A stretch of 64,000 nt of DNA, from NCBI GenBank assembly GCA_016795155.1, contig JAEUIE010000015.1:62001-126000 (forward strand), given 5' to 3'. The notes under the pieces were generated by a model. That model did not search any database and was not told where the DNA came from. It was given only the letters and a program-made list of their open reading frames with translations. The DNA is from Planctomycetia bacterium (GTDB lineage Bacteria; Planctomycetota; Planctomycetia; Gemmatales; HRBIN36). This document shows, in pieces, positions 1 to 8,022 of the stretch (its first letter is position 1; each line of letters begins with the position of its first letter). The position numbers were made by a program, and so were the translations under genes.

Positions 1-580
1 CGCGATTGGCGCTTCGCCCGCCAAGGGTTTCGGAAGTCAAACACTGCCCACTGTAGGCGACACAGAGGGCGCCATGCACAAATACTTCGATTGGTATATC
101 TGATGCATGATGCACTTTGCTGATTTCAGCAATTGAGAGTTCCCTGGCTAATATCACTCGCTGAATATCCAGAGACTTCACCAGGCTAATACCCAATGAA
201 TCAGTCAGCGACATTTGCGTTGATGCGTGTACATGAAGTGCAGGCATCAATTGCTTCAAAGCCCATGCCAGGCCAACGTCCTGCACGATGACTGCATCGG
301 TTTCTGCAAGTTGGATGCGTTCCAGCAACTCGAGAACTGCTTCGAATTCATCAGAAAAGATAAGAATGTTGAAGGTGACATACCCTTTAACTCCCCGTTC
401 ATGGAGATAGTTCATCAGCTTGGGTAATTCATCAGGTTCGAAATTATGGGCACGATGACGGGCGTTAAAGGTTGTCAAACCGAAATAGACAGCATCCGCA
501 CCATTTGCCACCGCTGCCTTGATGCAATCCCAATCGCCTGCAGGGGCAAGCAGTTCAGGCTTATGTGCAGATGCGGGCAT
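1..580 (-). CDS. Peptidase U32 family protein, 3' part cut by window edge
   Basis: Reading the minus strand from an ATG at 580 gives an open frame of 193 codons that runs off the left edge. It opens with PELLAPAGDWDCIKAAVANG followed by ADAVYFGL, the hallmark N-terminus of the U32 family, and later has HGALCVAYSGQC followed by a GGRSANR stretch, the conserved cysteine-containing block. U32 proteins such as RlhA, YegQ and UbiU/V are now mostly linked to hydroxylation of RNA bases or quinone precursors and to Fe-S clusters rather than to collagen digestion; which subfamily this is cannot be decided without the missing C-terminal part. It starts 15 bases after the elbB stop on the same strand, so the two are probably co-transcribed. 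No good Shine-Dalgarno is visible. Confidence 0.88.
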   Translation of the reverse strand, partial: MPASAHKPELLAPAGDWDCIKAAVANGADAVYFGLTTFNARHRAHNFEPDELPKLMNYLHERGVKGYVTFNILIFSDEFEAVLELLERIQLAETDAVIVQDVGLAWALKQLMPALHVHASTQMSLTDSLGISLVKSLDIQRVILARELSIAEISKVHHASDIPIEVFVHGALCVAYSGQCLTSETLGGRSANR

Positions 581-595
581 GTGATAAACGTGGTT

Positions 596-1276
596 TTATG
601 ATGATCTGCGCGGGGTATTGGCCTGCGCCAATTTGAGTACTTCGTAAACCAGCTTGTTAATGCCCAGGGCTGCTTCACCAATGCGGTGTGCCAACATATA
701 AGCTGGTGTTGTTACTATCTTCTGATCAGCATCAATCACAACATCATCCACAGGGCAACTGATGTGCTCGGCTCCCATGGCTTCAAGGTGATTAGCGGTT
801 TCTGGATCAGTTCCGATGGTGAGTCGTGGTGAGCCGTTCATACCGAGTACTTTGGCAAGTATCACCGGAGCGATGCAGATTGCACCAATGGGCTTGCCGG
901 CCCGGTTGATAGCGATGAGGAATTTACGAAGAGCCGGATCTACTTCACAATTGGCATTCCTGGTTGCGTAATCACAAAGATTCTTGGCCGCGCCGTAGCC
1001 TCCAGGGAGAATGACGGCATCGAATTCGTGTGGATCTGCCTTTGCCAAGTCACTGATATTGCCACGCACGATTCGGGCCGCTTCAATCATGACATTGCGT
1101 TCTGCATGCTCAGGTGTTTTGCTTACGTGGTTTATTGGCTTAAAATTTTTGTCAGGAGCAAGGCATTGTACCTGGACTCCAACCTTATCGAGGGCAATCA
1201 AAGTCAGAACTGTTTCGTAAATTTCGCTACCATCGTATACCCCTGCTCCACTGAGAATGACTGCCACGCGCAACAT
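596..1276 (-). CDS. elbB: ElbB/ES1-type DJ-1/PfpI family protein (glyoxalase-like)
   Basis: A 226-residue class I glutamine-amidotransferase-like protein of the DJ-1/PfpI superfamily. The N-terminus RVAVILSGAGVYDGSEIYE, the PGGYGAAKNL turn and the nucleophile-elbow GAICIAP (Cys134) match the ElbB/ES1 subgroup closely, and the length is typical. E. coli ElbB was first tied to isoprenoid synthesis and has weak glyoxalase III activity; the physiological role remains vague. The start is supported by GGAG about nine bases before the ATG. It is followed at 15 bases by the U32 family gene on the same strand. The divergent response-regulator gene begins 188 bases away, so the gap between them should hold both promoters. 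Confidence 0.9.
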   Translation of the reverse strand: MLRVAVILSGAGVYDGSEIYETVLTLIALDKVGVQVQCLAPDKNFKPINHVSKTPEHAERNVMIEAARIVRGNISDLAKADPHEFDAVILPGGYGAAKNLCDYATRNANCEVDPALRKFLIAINRAGKPIGAICIAPVILAKVLGMNGSPRLTIGTDPETANHLEAMGAEHISCPVDDVVIDADQKIVTTPAYMLAHRIGEAALGINKLVYEVLKLAQANTPRRSS

Positions 1277-1464
1277 GATCTCGCTCCTGCCAGATATCCT
1301 ATTACGATATCAACAAGCAATAGATCGCAACAGTCTTTTTCTCTATCAATTGAAATGCATCCGATTCTTGGTAGTACTATTACAACCCGCCGCTACCCAT
1401 TGTCAGCCTGTGTCTGTACAGGTAGCAAGAACAGTACATACGCAATCAGTTCAGAAGGAATGAC

Positions 1465-1902
1465 ATGCCTGTGAATGCCTACCCACCCGGAACCAAGACT
1501 GTTTTGGTAGTCGATGACGACCACGATATTCTTTTTGCAATACGTGCTGCCGTGGAAAGTCGTGGCTACCGTGTAATTACCGCAAGTGATGGTAATGCTG
1601 GCCTGAATGTCGCGGAACGTGAACGCCCGGATATGGTCATTGTCGACATGATGATGCCCAAAAAGAGCGGCTTCCTTGTGCTGGAAAGACTCAAGGCAAA
1701 AGGCCGGGACTGGACTCCCAAGATGATCATGATCACCGCCAACGAAGGTGGCAGGCATCGTGCTTATGCAGAGATGCTGGGAGTAGACGAATACCTGAGA
1801 AAGCCATTTTCGATGGATAAACTTCTGGACAGCGTGAAAAAACACTGTCCACTGGAAACTGTAGACACGACTCCCGCACCTACAGAAAGTGAATCACCCT
1901 GA
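1465..1902 (+). CDS. Stand-alone CheY-like response regulator
   Basis: The 145-residue product is a single receiver domain with no output domain. The acidic pocket VVDDDHD (residues 15-21), the phospho-acceptor Asp61 in MVIVDMMMP, the switch Thr91 in MITAN and Lys113 in LRKPFS are all in place, so phosphorylation should be possible. The last 20 residues are a short Thr/Pro/Ser/Glu-rich tail. A good AGAAGGAA Shine-Dalgarno precedes the ATG by about eight bases. No histidine kinase lies in the window, so the partner must be encoded elsewhere. It probably acts by protein-protein contact, as CheY or SpoT/diguanylate-cyclase adaptors do, but nothing here says which. Confidence 0.9.
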   Translation: MPVNAYPPGTKTVLVVDDDHDILFAIRAAVESRGYRVITASDGNAGLNVAERERPDMVIVDMMMPKKSGFLVLERLKAKGRDWTPKMIMITANEGGRHRAYAEMLGVDEYLRKPFSMDKLLDSVKKHCPLETVDTTPAPTESESP

Positions 1903-1938
1903 TGATGGTAAGTATTACATCCGGAAACAATTACGAGG

Positions 1939-2973
1939 CTACAGAAGTTTGAGTTTTGTTATCCTGCCTGTCTGCACCCACTCTACCACGTAGATGTTCC
2001 CATGTACATCAAAGCATGCATCATGTGGATGCACAAATTTTCCAGAAACCCATTGCTTGGGGTCGTTACGTATTTTGTGTTTTTTGACTTCTGCAATCCA
2101 GGCTGCATCATCACCAAAGCGTGCAAGGATTTCGTTGTTTTTGCCCAGCAAAGTCACGCGGCCATTTAATTCTGGAATAACCGCCAGTTCCTGATGGAAG
2201 TCAATGTTACAAGGCGCTTCAATACCAGGGACTACGCCGATGGTATCGCCGTTTAAGCTGGTGTAGACAATGCGATTGTTGCCCCGGTCGGCGATGGCCA
2301 GCAATCCTTTTCGGCCTGGTCGATTGTCAATCCACAAGCCATGCGGGGTCATTAAGCCGTTGAGGTCTTTGCCGCTCCCGCCAAAGGTCCTCAGCCATTT
2401 CGCATCTTTGGAATAATGGTGTATGTAGCTGGAGCCGTATCCATCACCAATAAAAAAGCCACCGTCATCAGTAAATGCAACATTGGTAGGCTTGTACTTC
2501 TTTTTCCCATCATAGACATTGGGTTCCGTAGGTGCATTCAACTTCCAGACCTGTTCGCCTTTCAAATTGGTTTTGATGACCTGATTGTGATGAACGTCAC
2601 AGAGATAGAGAAACTCCTCACTTCCCTCCTTGCGGGCATCAATGCCATGTCCACCTGGATGGTACTCTTTGCCAAAGGATCGAACGTACTTGCCTTGTGG
2701 ATCAAAAACATGAACAGTGTCTTGGGCAGGAGTGCCGCCATGCCCCTGCATGATTACGTAAGCAAAGCCAGAACTATCGAAGCAGAGTCCATGGCTGGTT
2801 TGCCATTGATGAGTGGAAGGTAAGGTATAACAATCGTGAATGCACTCATACCGTCGATCGCCAGCCGTAAAGATCGGGTTCCGAGTGCCTGACTTGTTGG
2901 TACCTTCTGGAAATGCTGATGTACCGGCAGTTAGCGTAGCAACTGTAGCTGAAAGGAAAGTTCGACGGTGCAT
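1939..2973 (-). CDS. Tat-exported NHL-repeat beta-propeller protein
   Basis: I place the start at the ATG at 2973, giving 344 residues, because it has GGGAGA just upstream and begins with a twin-arginine signal (MHRRTFLSATVATLTAG); a longer frame back to 3045 would bury this signal. The mature part repeats NHL-type blades: HGLCFDSSGFAYV, HGIDARKEGS, NVAFTDDGGFFIGDGYG, HGLWIDNRPGRKGLLAIADRG and HPHDACFDVHGNIYVVEW. Such six-bladed propellers are common in planctomycete exported proteins and bind ligands or act as lyase-like enzymes; no catalytic assignment is possible. The gene converges on the response regulator and is divergent from queF, from which it is separated by about 125 bases. Confidence 0.85.
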   Translation of the reverse strand: MHRRTFLSATVATLTAGTSAFPEGTNKSGTRNPIFTAGDRRYECIHDCYTLPSTHQWQTSHGLCFDSSGFAYVIMQGHGGTPAQDTVHVFDPQGKYVRSFGKEYHPGGHGIDARKEGSEEFLYLCDVHHNQVIKTNLKGEQVWKLNAPTEPNVYDGKKKYKPTNVAFTDDGGFFIGDGYGSSYIHHYSKDAKWLRTFGGSGKDLNGLMTPHGLWIDNRPGRKGLLAIADRGNNRIVYTSLNGDTIGVVPGIEAPCNIDFHQELAVIPELNGRVTLLGKNNEILARFGDDAAWIAEVKKHKIRNDPKQWVSGKFVHPHDACFDVHGNIYVVEWVQTGRITKLKLL

Positions 2974-3098
2974 GCTGTTCTCCCAATCTGCTTGGAACTC
3001 ATTGATTAGCTGATGCACAACAGAATAACCTGAAAGTTGTTGCATGACAACAGTTTGCAGATCGGTATGATGTAAGTATCTAGACAGGCAAATTCACC

Positions 3099-3470
3099 AT
3101 GACACCAACGACTGAACCGCCATCCAGATCTATTCTTGATCCAATTCCCAACCAGTATCCTCAGCGTGATTATCTGATAAACATCCGGTGCCCTGAGTTT
3201 ACTTCGGTTTGTCCCAAAACAGGTCAGCCTGACTTTGGCACGTTGAATTTCAGCTATATTCCGGATCAGGTCATTGTCGAACTGAAATCGCTGAAGCTTT
3301 ATCTGCAGGCCTACAGAAACGTAGGAATATTTTACGAAGTGGTTGTTAATCGCATCCTGGATGATTTTGTTCAAGTCATTCAGCCACGTAAACTGACTCT
3401 CACGGGTGAATTTACACCACGAGGCGGCATCAGCTCTGTTATCACCGTTGAGTATGCCAAGGAAAAATAA
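3099..3470 (+). CDS. queF: NADPH-dependent 7-cyano-7-deazaguanine reductase
   Basis: A 123-residue short-form (type I) QueF, a tunnelling-fold enzyme that reduces preQ0 to preQ1 in queuosine tRNA modification. The signature [16 protein letters not shown] spans residues 31-46: Cys38 is the expected nucleophile that forms the thioimide with the nitrile and Asp45 the general acid. The QueF motif ELKSLKLYL (61-69) and the substrate-binding Glu80 in RNVGIFYE are present. The first residue of the QueF motif pair is a Leu (ELKS), where many members have Glu-Ser-Lys-Ser, a mild variation. The ankyrin gene begins two bases after its stop. No other queuosine genes are in the window. Confidence 0.96.
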   Translation: MTPTTEPPSRSILDPIPNQYPQRDYLINIRCPEFTSVCPKTGQPDFGTLNFSYIPDQVIVELKSLKLYLQAYRNVGIFYEVVVNRILDDFVQVIQPRKLTLTGEFTPRGGISSVITVEYAKEK

Positions 3471-3472
3471 AT

Positions 3473-4072
3473 ATGCTACCAGCAACAAGAAGATCGTTCA
3501 CCATGTACTGCCTGGGTGGTTCGTTGTTGCCTTGCGCAATCCATGGCGATGAACCAAAGCAAAAGCAGAATAGTGGCCCGGTTGAAGCGCCATTCACACG
3601 AGATTACCCGGCTCCATCATTCAAGCCATCCTGGAAAAAGCAGCAGTTGAACCGTCAACTGGTTCAGGACTTTGTCATCTATGCACACTCCGATTTGGCT
3701 ATGGTCAGGAAACTTCTCGAAACGGAATCTGCACTTCTGAATGCTGCCATGGACTGGGGTGCTGGTGACTGGGAGACTGGGTTGGGTGGTGCATCACATA
3801 TGGGTAGACGGGATATTGTTGAATTTCTACTGGAGAAGGGGGCGAGACCAGATCTCTTCTGTTCAGCCATGCTGGGGCAACTCGAAGTTGTCAAAGCGTT
3901 GTTGACCATGCAACCCCGCTTGATTGATGCCAAAGGCCCGCATGGCTTTTCGTTGCATTTTCACGCTCAGGCAGGAGGCAAGCAGGCTGAACCTGTCCTC
4001 GAGTATCTGCAAACCATCAAGAAAATTGAATTGAAGCCCATACCGTTCAAAACTGCGCCAGCCAAGAAATAG
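3473..4072 (+). CDS. Exported ankyrin-repeat protein
   Basis: A 199-residue protein beginning with an RRSFT-containing, Tat-like or Sec signal (residues 1-24), then a Pro/Lys-rich linker and about three ankyrin-like repeats: DLAMVRKLLETESALLNAA (74-92), ASHMGRRDIVEFLLEKGARPD and AMLGQLEVVKALLTMQPRLID. These helix-turn-helix repeats mediate protein contacts, here probably in the periplasm. The C-terminus is a Lys/Pro tail. It begins two bases after queF stops and so is likely co-transcribed, although no functional link with queuosine synthesis is evident. I do not recognise a named family. Confidence 0.75.
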   Translation: MLPATRRSFTMYCLGGSLLPCAIHGDEPKQKQNSGPVEAPFTRDYPAPSFKPSWKKQQLNRQLVQDFVIYAHSDLAMVRKLLETESALLNAAMDWGAGDWETGLGGASHMGRRDIVEFLLEKGARPDLFCSAMLGQLEVVKALLTMQPRLIDAKGPHGFSLHFHAQAGGKQAEPVLEYLQTIKKIELKPIPFKTAPAKK

Positions 4073-4192
4073 AAGCTGTTGAATTAAATCAACTCTGATT
4101 GCCCGCAGCAACTTGTTGGGCACAGGTATTGCTATTGCATCAAATCACGATTTTGATTCAAAATAGACCCGTTGATCCAGAAGAGATTGGTC

Positions 4193-5239
4193 ATGAGCCA
4201 GAATAGTGGAAAGCAATCACAAGCACCCAAACTCTGGATTAAGCTAGTCATCAGTGCAATTATCCTGTTTCATTTATCAGCAATCATTTCGCACGTATTA
4301 TCTGGCGGTGGTCCGTTTGTCATGAGGCAGGCGTCCGCCTTCTATCGGCCATATTTGAAGACCATGTGGCTGGACAATGCCTATCGCTTTTATGCTCCTG
4401 ATCCAGGGCCTACAGAAGTACTCTGGTATCACTTGCGATATGACGATGGTTCAACACGCTGGACACAGGTTCCTGATCGCGACCAGTTTTATTTACGAAT
4501 GCCCTTTCAACGTCATATGTCCATTGCTCTGCTGGCTTCCATGATGACAGAGCAGGAAGTAGTGAACCCCAAAGATGATCCAGCTTCAGCCGCTAGTATT
4601 CTGGTCAATAATCGCCCGACGATGCGAACGGTACTGACTCCTAGTGGAGAGATTTATTATCGATCCTATGCCAGACATATTGGCAGAGTGCATGGAAAAC
4701 ACCCACAAACCGGAGCATCCCTCGTCTCGATGGACTGCTACATGGTTCAATACATTCCACGAACGCCGTATCACATGCGGATGGCCATTGATATGTATGA
4801 TCCGCGAATGATCAGGATTCAATCCGTTGCAACATTCAGTCCATCGGGAACTATGTCCAATCATTCTCTGGGCTTCAAAGATAGAATCCCGGACGATTTC
4901 TTTATTGAACTCATGCAGAATGAAATTGTTCCCTTACTCGAAGCAAATGCGAATTTACCGCAGGGCGAACAACGTTCCATTATGCAGGTTATGAAAGATT
5001 ATGGCATTCCCTACCCATTGATTCAGCCAATTGCCAAGCTCGTACCTGAGGAGCAAACGCAATTTTTCAAAAAGCCTTTAGACCGTGACAGCCTGCGTGA
5101 ACGATATGCCAAAATCATTAAACGGGATGATAAAGATATCAATAAGCCCGTGATAGCAGACTGGCCAGAAAATAAACCTTCAGCACCAGAAAAGAAAACA
5201 TCGGATACGGCCATTGATAAAGCAGGCTCATTGAAATAG
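4193..5239 (+). CDS. Unknown single-pass membrane protein next to HTTM gene
   Basis: I take the ATG at 4193 (348 residues) rather than the TTG 21 bases upstream, because GAAGAGA lies at the correct distance before it. After about 12 polar residues comes one clear membrane helix (LWIKLVISAIILFHLSAI), followed by a soluble region of about 230 residues with no motif I can name but many aromatic residues (for example YRFYAPDPGPTEVLWYHLRY). The C-terminal 70 residues are charged and Lys/Asp/Pro-rich. It sits 36 bases upstream of an HTTM-family membrane protein on the same strand, suggesting an operon and perhaps a shared membrane complex. The function is unknown. Confidence 0.75.
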   Translation: MSQNSGKQSQAPKLWIKLVISAIILFHLSAIISHVLSGGGPFVMRQASAFYRPYLKTMWLDNAYRFYAPDPGPTEVLWYHLRYDDGSTRWTQVPDRDQFYLRMPFQRHMSIALLASMMTEQEVVNPKDDPASAASILVNNRPTMRTVLTPSGEIYYRSYARHIGRVHGKHPQTGASLVSMDCYMVQYIPRTPYHMRMAIDMYDPRMIRIQSVATFSPSGTMSNHSLGFKDRIPDDFFIELMQNEIVPLLEANANLPQGEQRSIMQVMKDYGIPYPLIQPIAKLVPEEQTQFFKKPLDRDSLRERYAKIIKRDDKDINKPVIADWPENKPSAPEKKTSDTAIDKAGSLK

Positions 5240-5275
5240 TCAGAAAGTCTGTTCGTGTTACCATGGATGTAAAAC

Positions 5276-6358
5276 ATGATTGCAGTTCTAACATCTCTGT
5301 TTCATTATCTTTCTCGCCTGCCTGGCGCAATGGTTCGTGCTTGGGATCGGTTTTTCTTTACCCCCACAGATCCCATCATGCTTGGATTCATCCGGATTCT
5401 GGTAGGCTCCATCCTGTTCTACATTCATATTTCCTGTGTTCCTGTAGTGCTTGATTTCATCGGGCCGCAAGCCTGGGTTGATGAAGATGTCTATGCCGAG
5501 ATACGTGCATTGCCTGAGCATGATAAGTACAAACTGAATGCTAAAGAGCCATCACAGAGTGATCTGGATCAGCAGGCAGTCCGGCGTGTGGGTATGTTGC
5601 CTTTTGGATTTTCACTCTGGTATGTGGTGACCGATCCATTCTGGATAAAAGTTACCTATTTTGCAGGTATAGGTTGTGTCGCATTATTTACTGTTGGATG
5701 GATGACACGCTTCACGGGAATCCTTTCGTGGGCCTTCCATGTCAGTTACATGCATCGTGCTATGATGATCTGGTTCGGCATGGATGCCATGATCAGTTTC
5801 ATGATGCTCTATCTGTGCATCAGCCCGTGTGGCAAAGTACTTTCACTCGATACGTTGCTTGCTTATCGCCGTAGTCGTGCACAATGGAATTCGCAACAGC
5901 CTTTGTGGTCAGCTACGGTAGCGTTGAGACTGATGCAAATCCATATGTGCATCGTCTATTTCATTGCAGGTATTGCCAAGCTGCAAGGCAGCACCTGGTG
6001 GAATGGCATAGCAACTTGGATCACTATGAACTCGCCACTTTTCAATGAAGGGCTGGATATCAGTTGGCTGACTGATACCAGATTGGGCGAGTGGTTCTGG
6101 CATTATTTCAGCTTCATAACGACCTATGTAACATTGGCATTTGAAATCTGTTTTCCTTTTCTCATCTGGAATCGTTATCTCAGGCCTTGGGTGTTATTTG
6201 GGGCAGTTGTTTTGCATGTCGGAATAGGTTTGTTCATGGGACTGGGTGGATTTGGCGCCATCATGCTTGCAGGTTGTATGTCTTTTGTTCCAGCATCTGG
6301 CGTGAGATGGTTTCTCCAATCGATATTTGGACAAAATTCAAATGAAAAGCTGCCTTGA
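5276..6358 (+). CDS. HTTM-family polytopic membrane protein
   Basis: A 360-residue multi-spanning protein resembling the HTTM (horizontally transferred transmembrane) family, which includes the vitamin K-dependent gamma-carboxylase membrane region and SdpB-like proteins. Family-like features are the opening FFFTPTDPIMLGFIRILVG, the LRLMQIHMCIVYFIAGIAKL segment preceding STWWNGIATW, and a final pair of helices around FEICFPFLIWNRYLRPWVL and HVGIGLFMGLGG. The conserved IxYFxAGxxKL-x(3-5)-W-x-xG pattern is good support. It lacks the C-terminal soluble domain of true gamma-glutamyl carboxylases. The upstream gene ends 36 bases earlier and probably belongs with it. Substrate and activity are unknown. 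Confidence 0.85.
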   Translation: MIAVLTSLFHYLSRLPGAMVRAWDRFFFTPTDPIMLGFIRILVGSILFYIHISCVPVVLDFIGPQAWVDEDVYAEIRALPEHDKYKLNAKEPSQSDLDQQAVRRVGMLPFGFSLWYVVTDPFWIKVTYFAGIGCVALFTVGWMTRFTGILSWAFHVSYMHRAMMIWFGMDAMISFMMLYLCISPCGKVLSLDTLLAYRRSRAQWNSQQPLWSATVALRLMQIHMCIVYFIAGIAKLQGSTWWNGIATWITMNSPLFNEGLDISWLTDTRLGEWFWHYFSFITTYVTLAFEICFPFLIWNRYLRPWVLFGAVVLHVGIGLFMGLGGFGAIMLAGCMSFVPASGVRWFLQSIFGQNSNEKLP

Positions 6359-6439
6359 TTACCATTGTCAAATTGTCGGAATTATTGCATAGGTATTAGT
6401 GTTCTAACAGTTTTCTACATTCCACAAGTGTAATCAGCA

Positions 6440-7987
6440 ATGACGTTAAGCATTTACAACACCCTTTCCAGGAGGAAAGAAACATTTCACAAATCGCCTG
6501 GCGAAACCGTTACCATGTACGTCTGTGGCCCAACGGTCTATAAGCAGAGCCATATTGGCCACATGGTAGGGCCAGTCATCTTCGATGCTGTCAAACGCTT
6601 TCTGCAATTCCGAGGCTACCACGTCAAATGGGTAGTGAATATTACCGATGTCGATGACAAGCTGATCATCAGAGCCAAGGAAAAGAATACCACGGTGAGA
6701 GCCCTGGCTGAAGAAATGACCGAAGATTACAAGAAATGCCTTGAACAACTGAATGTTACCAGCATTGATGCATTTCCACGAGCCACGGAACATATCGATG
6801 GCATGATTGCCATGATGACGAGGCTGATTGACAAAGGTTATGCCTATGCCGCCGAGGGGGATGTCTACTTTGACATATCCAAAGACGAAGATTACGGAAA
6901 ACTGTGCAACCGGAATCCGGAGCAACTGGAAGCTGGCGCACGAATCGAAGTGACAGGCAAGAAGAGGAATCCGGGAGACTTCGCGCTCTGGAAGGCTGCA
7001 AAACCAGGTGAACCAGCCTGGGATAGCCCCTGGGGTTCTGGCAGACCAGGCTGGCATATTGAATGCTCGGTCATGAGCCAGGCACTTCTTGGCGAGACCC
7101 TGGATATTCATGGCGGCGGTCTCGATCTGCAGTTTCCCCATCACGAAAATGAACTGGCACAATCTGAATCGGACACAGGAAAAACTTTTTCACGAATCTG
7201 GATGCACAATGGCTTGCTGAAACTGAGCAGCGGTAAGATGGCGGGCTCGATTGGGAATGTCCTCAACGTTGCTGATGCATTGAAGCATGTCAGTGGCGAA
7301 GTGTTGCGGTTCTTTATCCTGAATACCCATTATCGTTCGCCGATTGATCTGGGCGAATGGGATCCGAAGAACCCATCTCAACCGATACCCACGGCACTGG
7401 AAAGCGCCAGAAAAGCATACATGGGCTTTATCCGTTTTGCAGAACGGTTTGAGCGTATAACAGGTGAGAACCTGTACCAACAGAAAACAGCTTCTGACAC
7501 GTTAGCCAATGTTGCGTATATTCCTGAGCTGCAATCACTGGTCAATCGTTTTCATGAGCACATGGACGACGACTTTAATACTGGTGGCGCAACTGCCGTA
7601 CTATTTGAAGTATTGACCTTTCTGAATAAGTTTGCAGACCAGGCAAAACTGGAAAGTACGACCTCGCCAAGTGCAGAAAACCTGTACATATTCAAGCTGG
7701 GATCAAACGTCCTGCTCGATCTGGGCAGGTTACTAGGATTGTTTTACCAGACACCTGGAAGCAATGACAGAAAACAGGATAATCAGCTTGTTGATGGATT
7801 AATGCAGTTAATGATCGATCTAAGAAACAACCTCAGGGGCGAAGCTAAGAAAATTGCTGACAAGGCTAATCCCACCAAGCAGGCCCTGTTTCAACAGACA
7901 GATATCATTCGAACTAGATTAAATGAATTGGGCATTGTGCTGGAAGATCGTCCAACTGGAACCAGTTGGCGTATCGAAAGTAAATGA
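6440..7987 (+). CDS. cysS: Cysteinyl-tRNA synthetase with altered KMSKS loop
   Basis: The 515-residue class I synthetase charges tRNA-Cys. Zinc ligands are visible at Cys29 (YVCGPTVY), in WHIECSVM and in the FPHHENE block; the HIGH motif is SHIGH at residues 37-41. The second class I signature is unusual: KMAGSIGN at residues 266-273 in place of KMSKSLGN, with the first Lys kept but the second changed to Gly. An anticodon-binding helical region follows, with an insertion-like stretch around 345-370, and the length is slightly above the usual 460-480. It is the first gene of a plus-strand run followed 35 bases later by mutS2. Confidence 0.95.
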   Translation: MTLSIYNTLSRRKETFHKSPGETVTMYVCGPTVYKQSHIGHMVGPVIFDAVKRFLQFRGYHVKWVVNITDVDDKLIIRAKEKNTTVRALAEEMTEDYKKCLEQLNVTSIDAFPRATEHIDGMIAMMTRLIDKGYAYAAEGDVYFDISKDEDYGKLCNRNPEQLEAGARIEVTGKKRNPGDFALWKAAKPGEPAWDSPWGSGRPGWHIECSVMSQALLGETLDIHGGGLDLQFPHHENELAQSESDTGKTFSRIWMHNGLLKLSSGKMAGSIGNVLNVADALKHVSGEVLRFFILNTHYRSPIDLGEWDPKNPSQPIPTALESARKAYMGFIRFAERFERITGENLYQQKTASDTLANVAYIPELQSLVNRFHEHMDDDFNTGGATAVLFEVLTFLNKFADQAKLESTTSPSAENLYIFKLGSNVLLDLGRLLGLFYQTPGSNDRKQDNQLVDGLMQLMIDLRNNLRGEAKKIADKANPTKQALFQQTDIIRTRLNELGIVLEDRPTGTSWRIESK

Positions 7988-8022
7988 CAATAAGATTCAT
8001 CAAAATTCTGTAAGGGCTGGCT

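Noticed and set aside
3006-3488. 160-codon minus-strand frame opposite queF
   Set aside because: The plus-strand frame has the complete QueF active site; the opposite frame is its shadow.
6446-7162. 238-codon minus-strand frame opposite cysS
   Set aside because: It is an antisense shadow of a well-defined synthetase; no Shine-Dalgarno and no family match.
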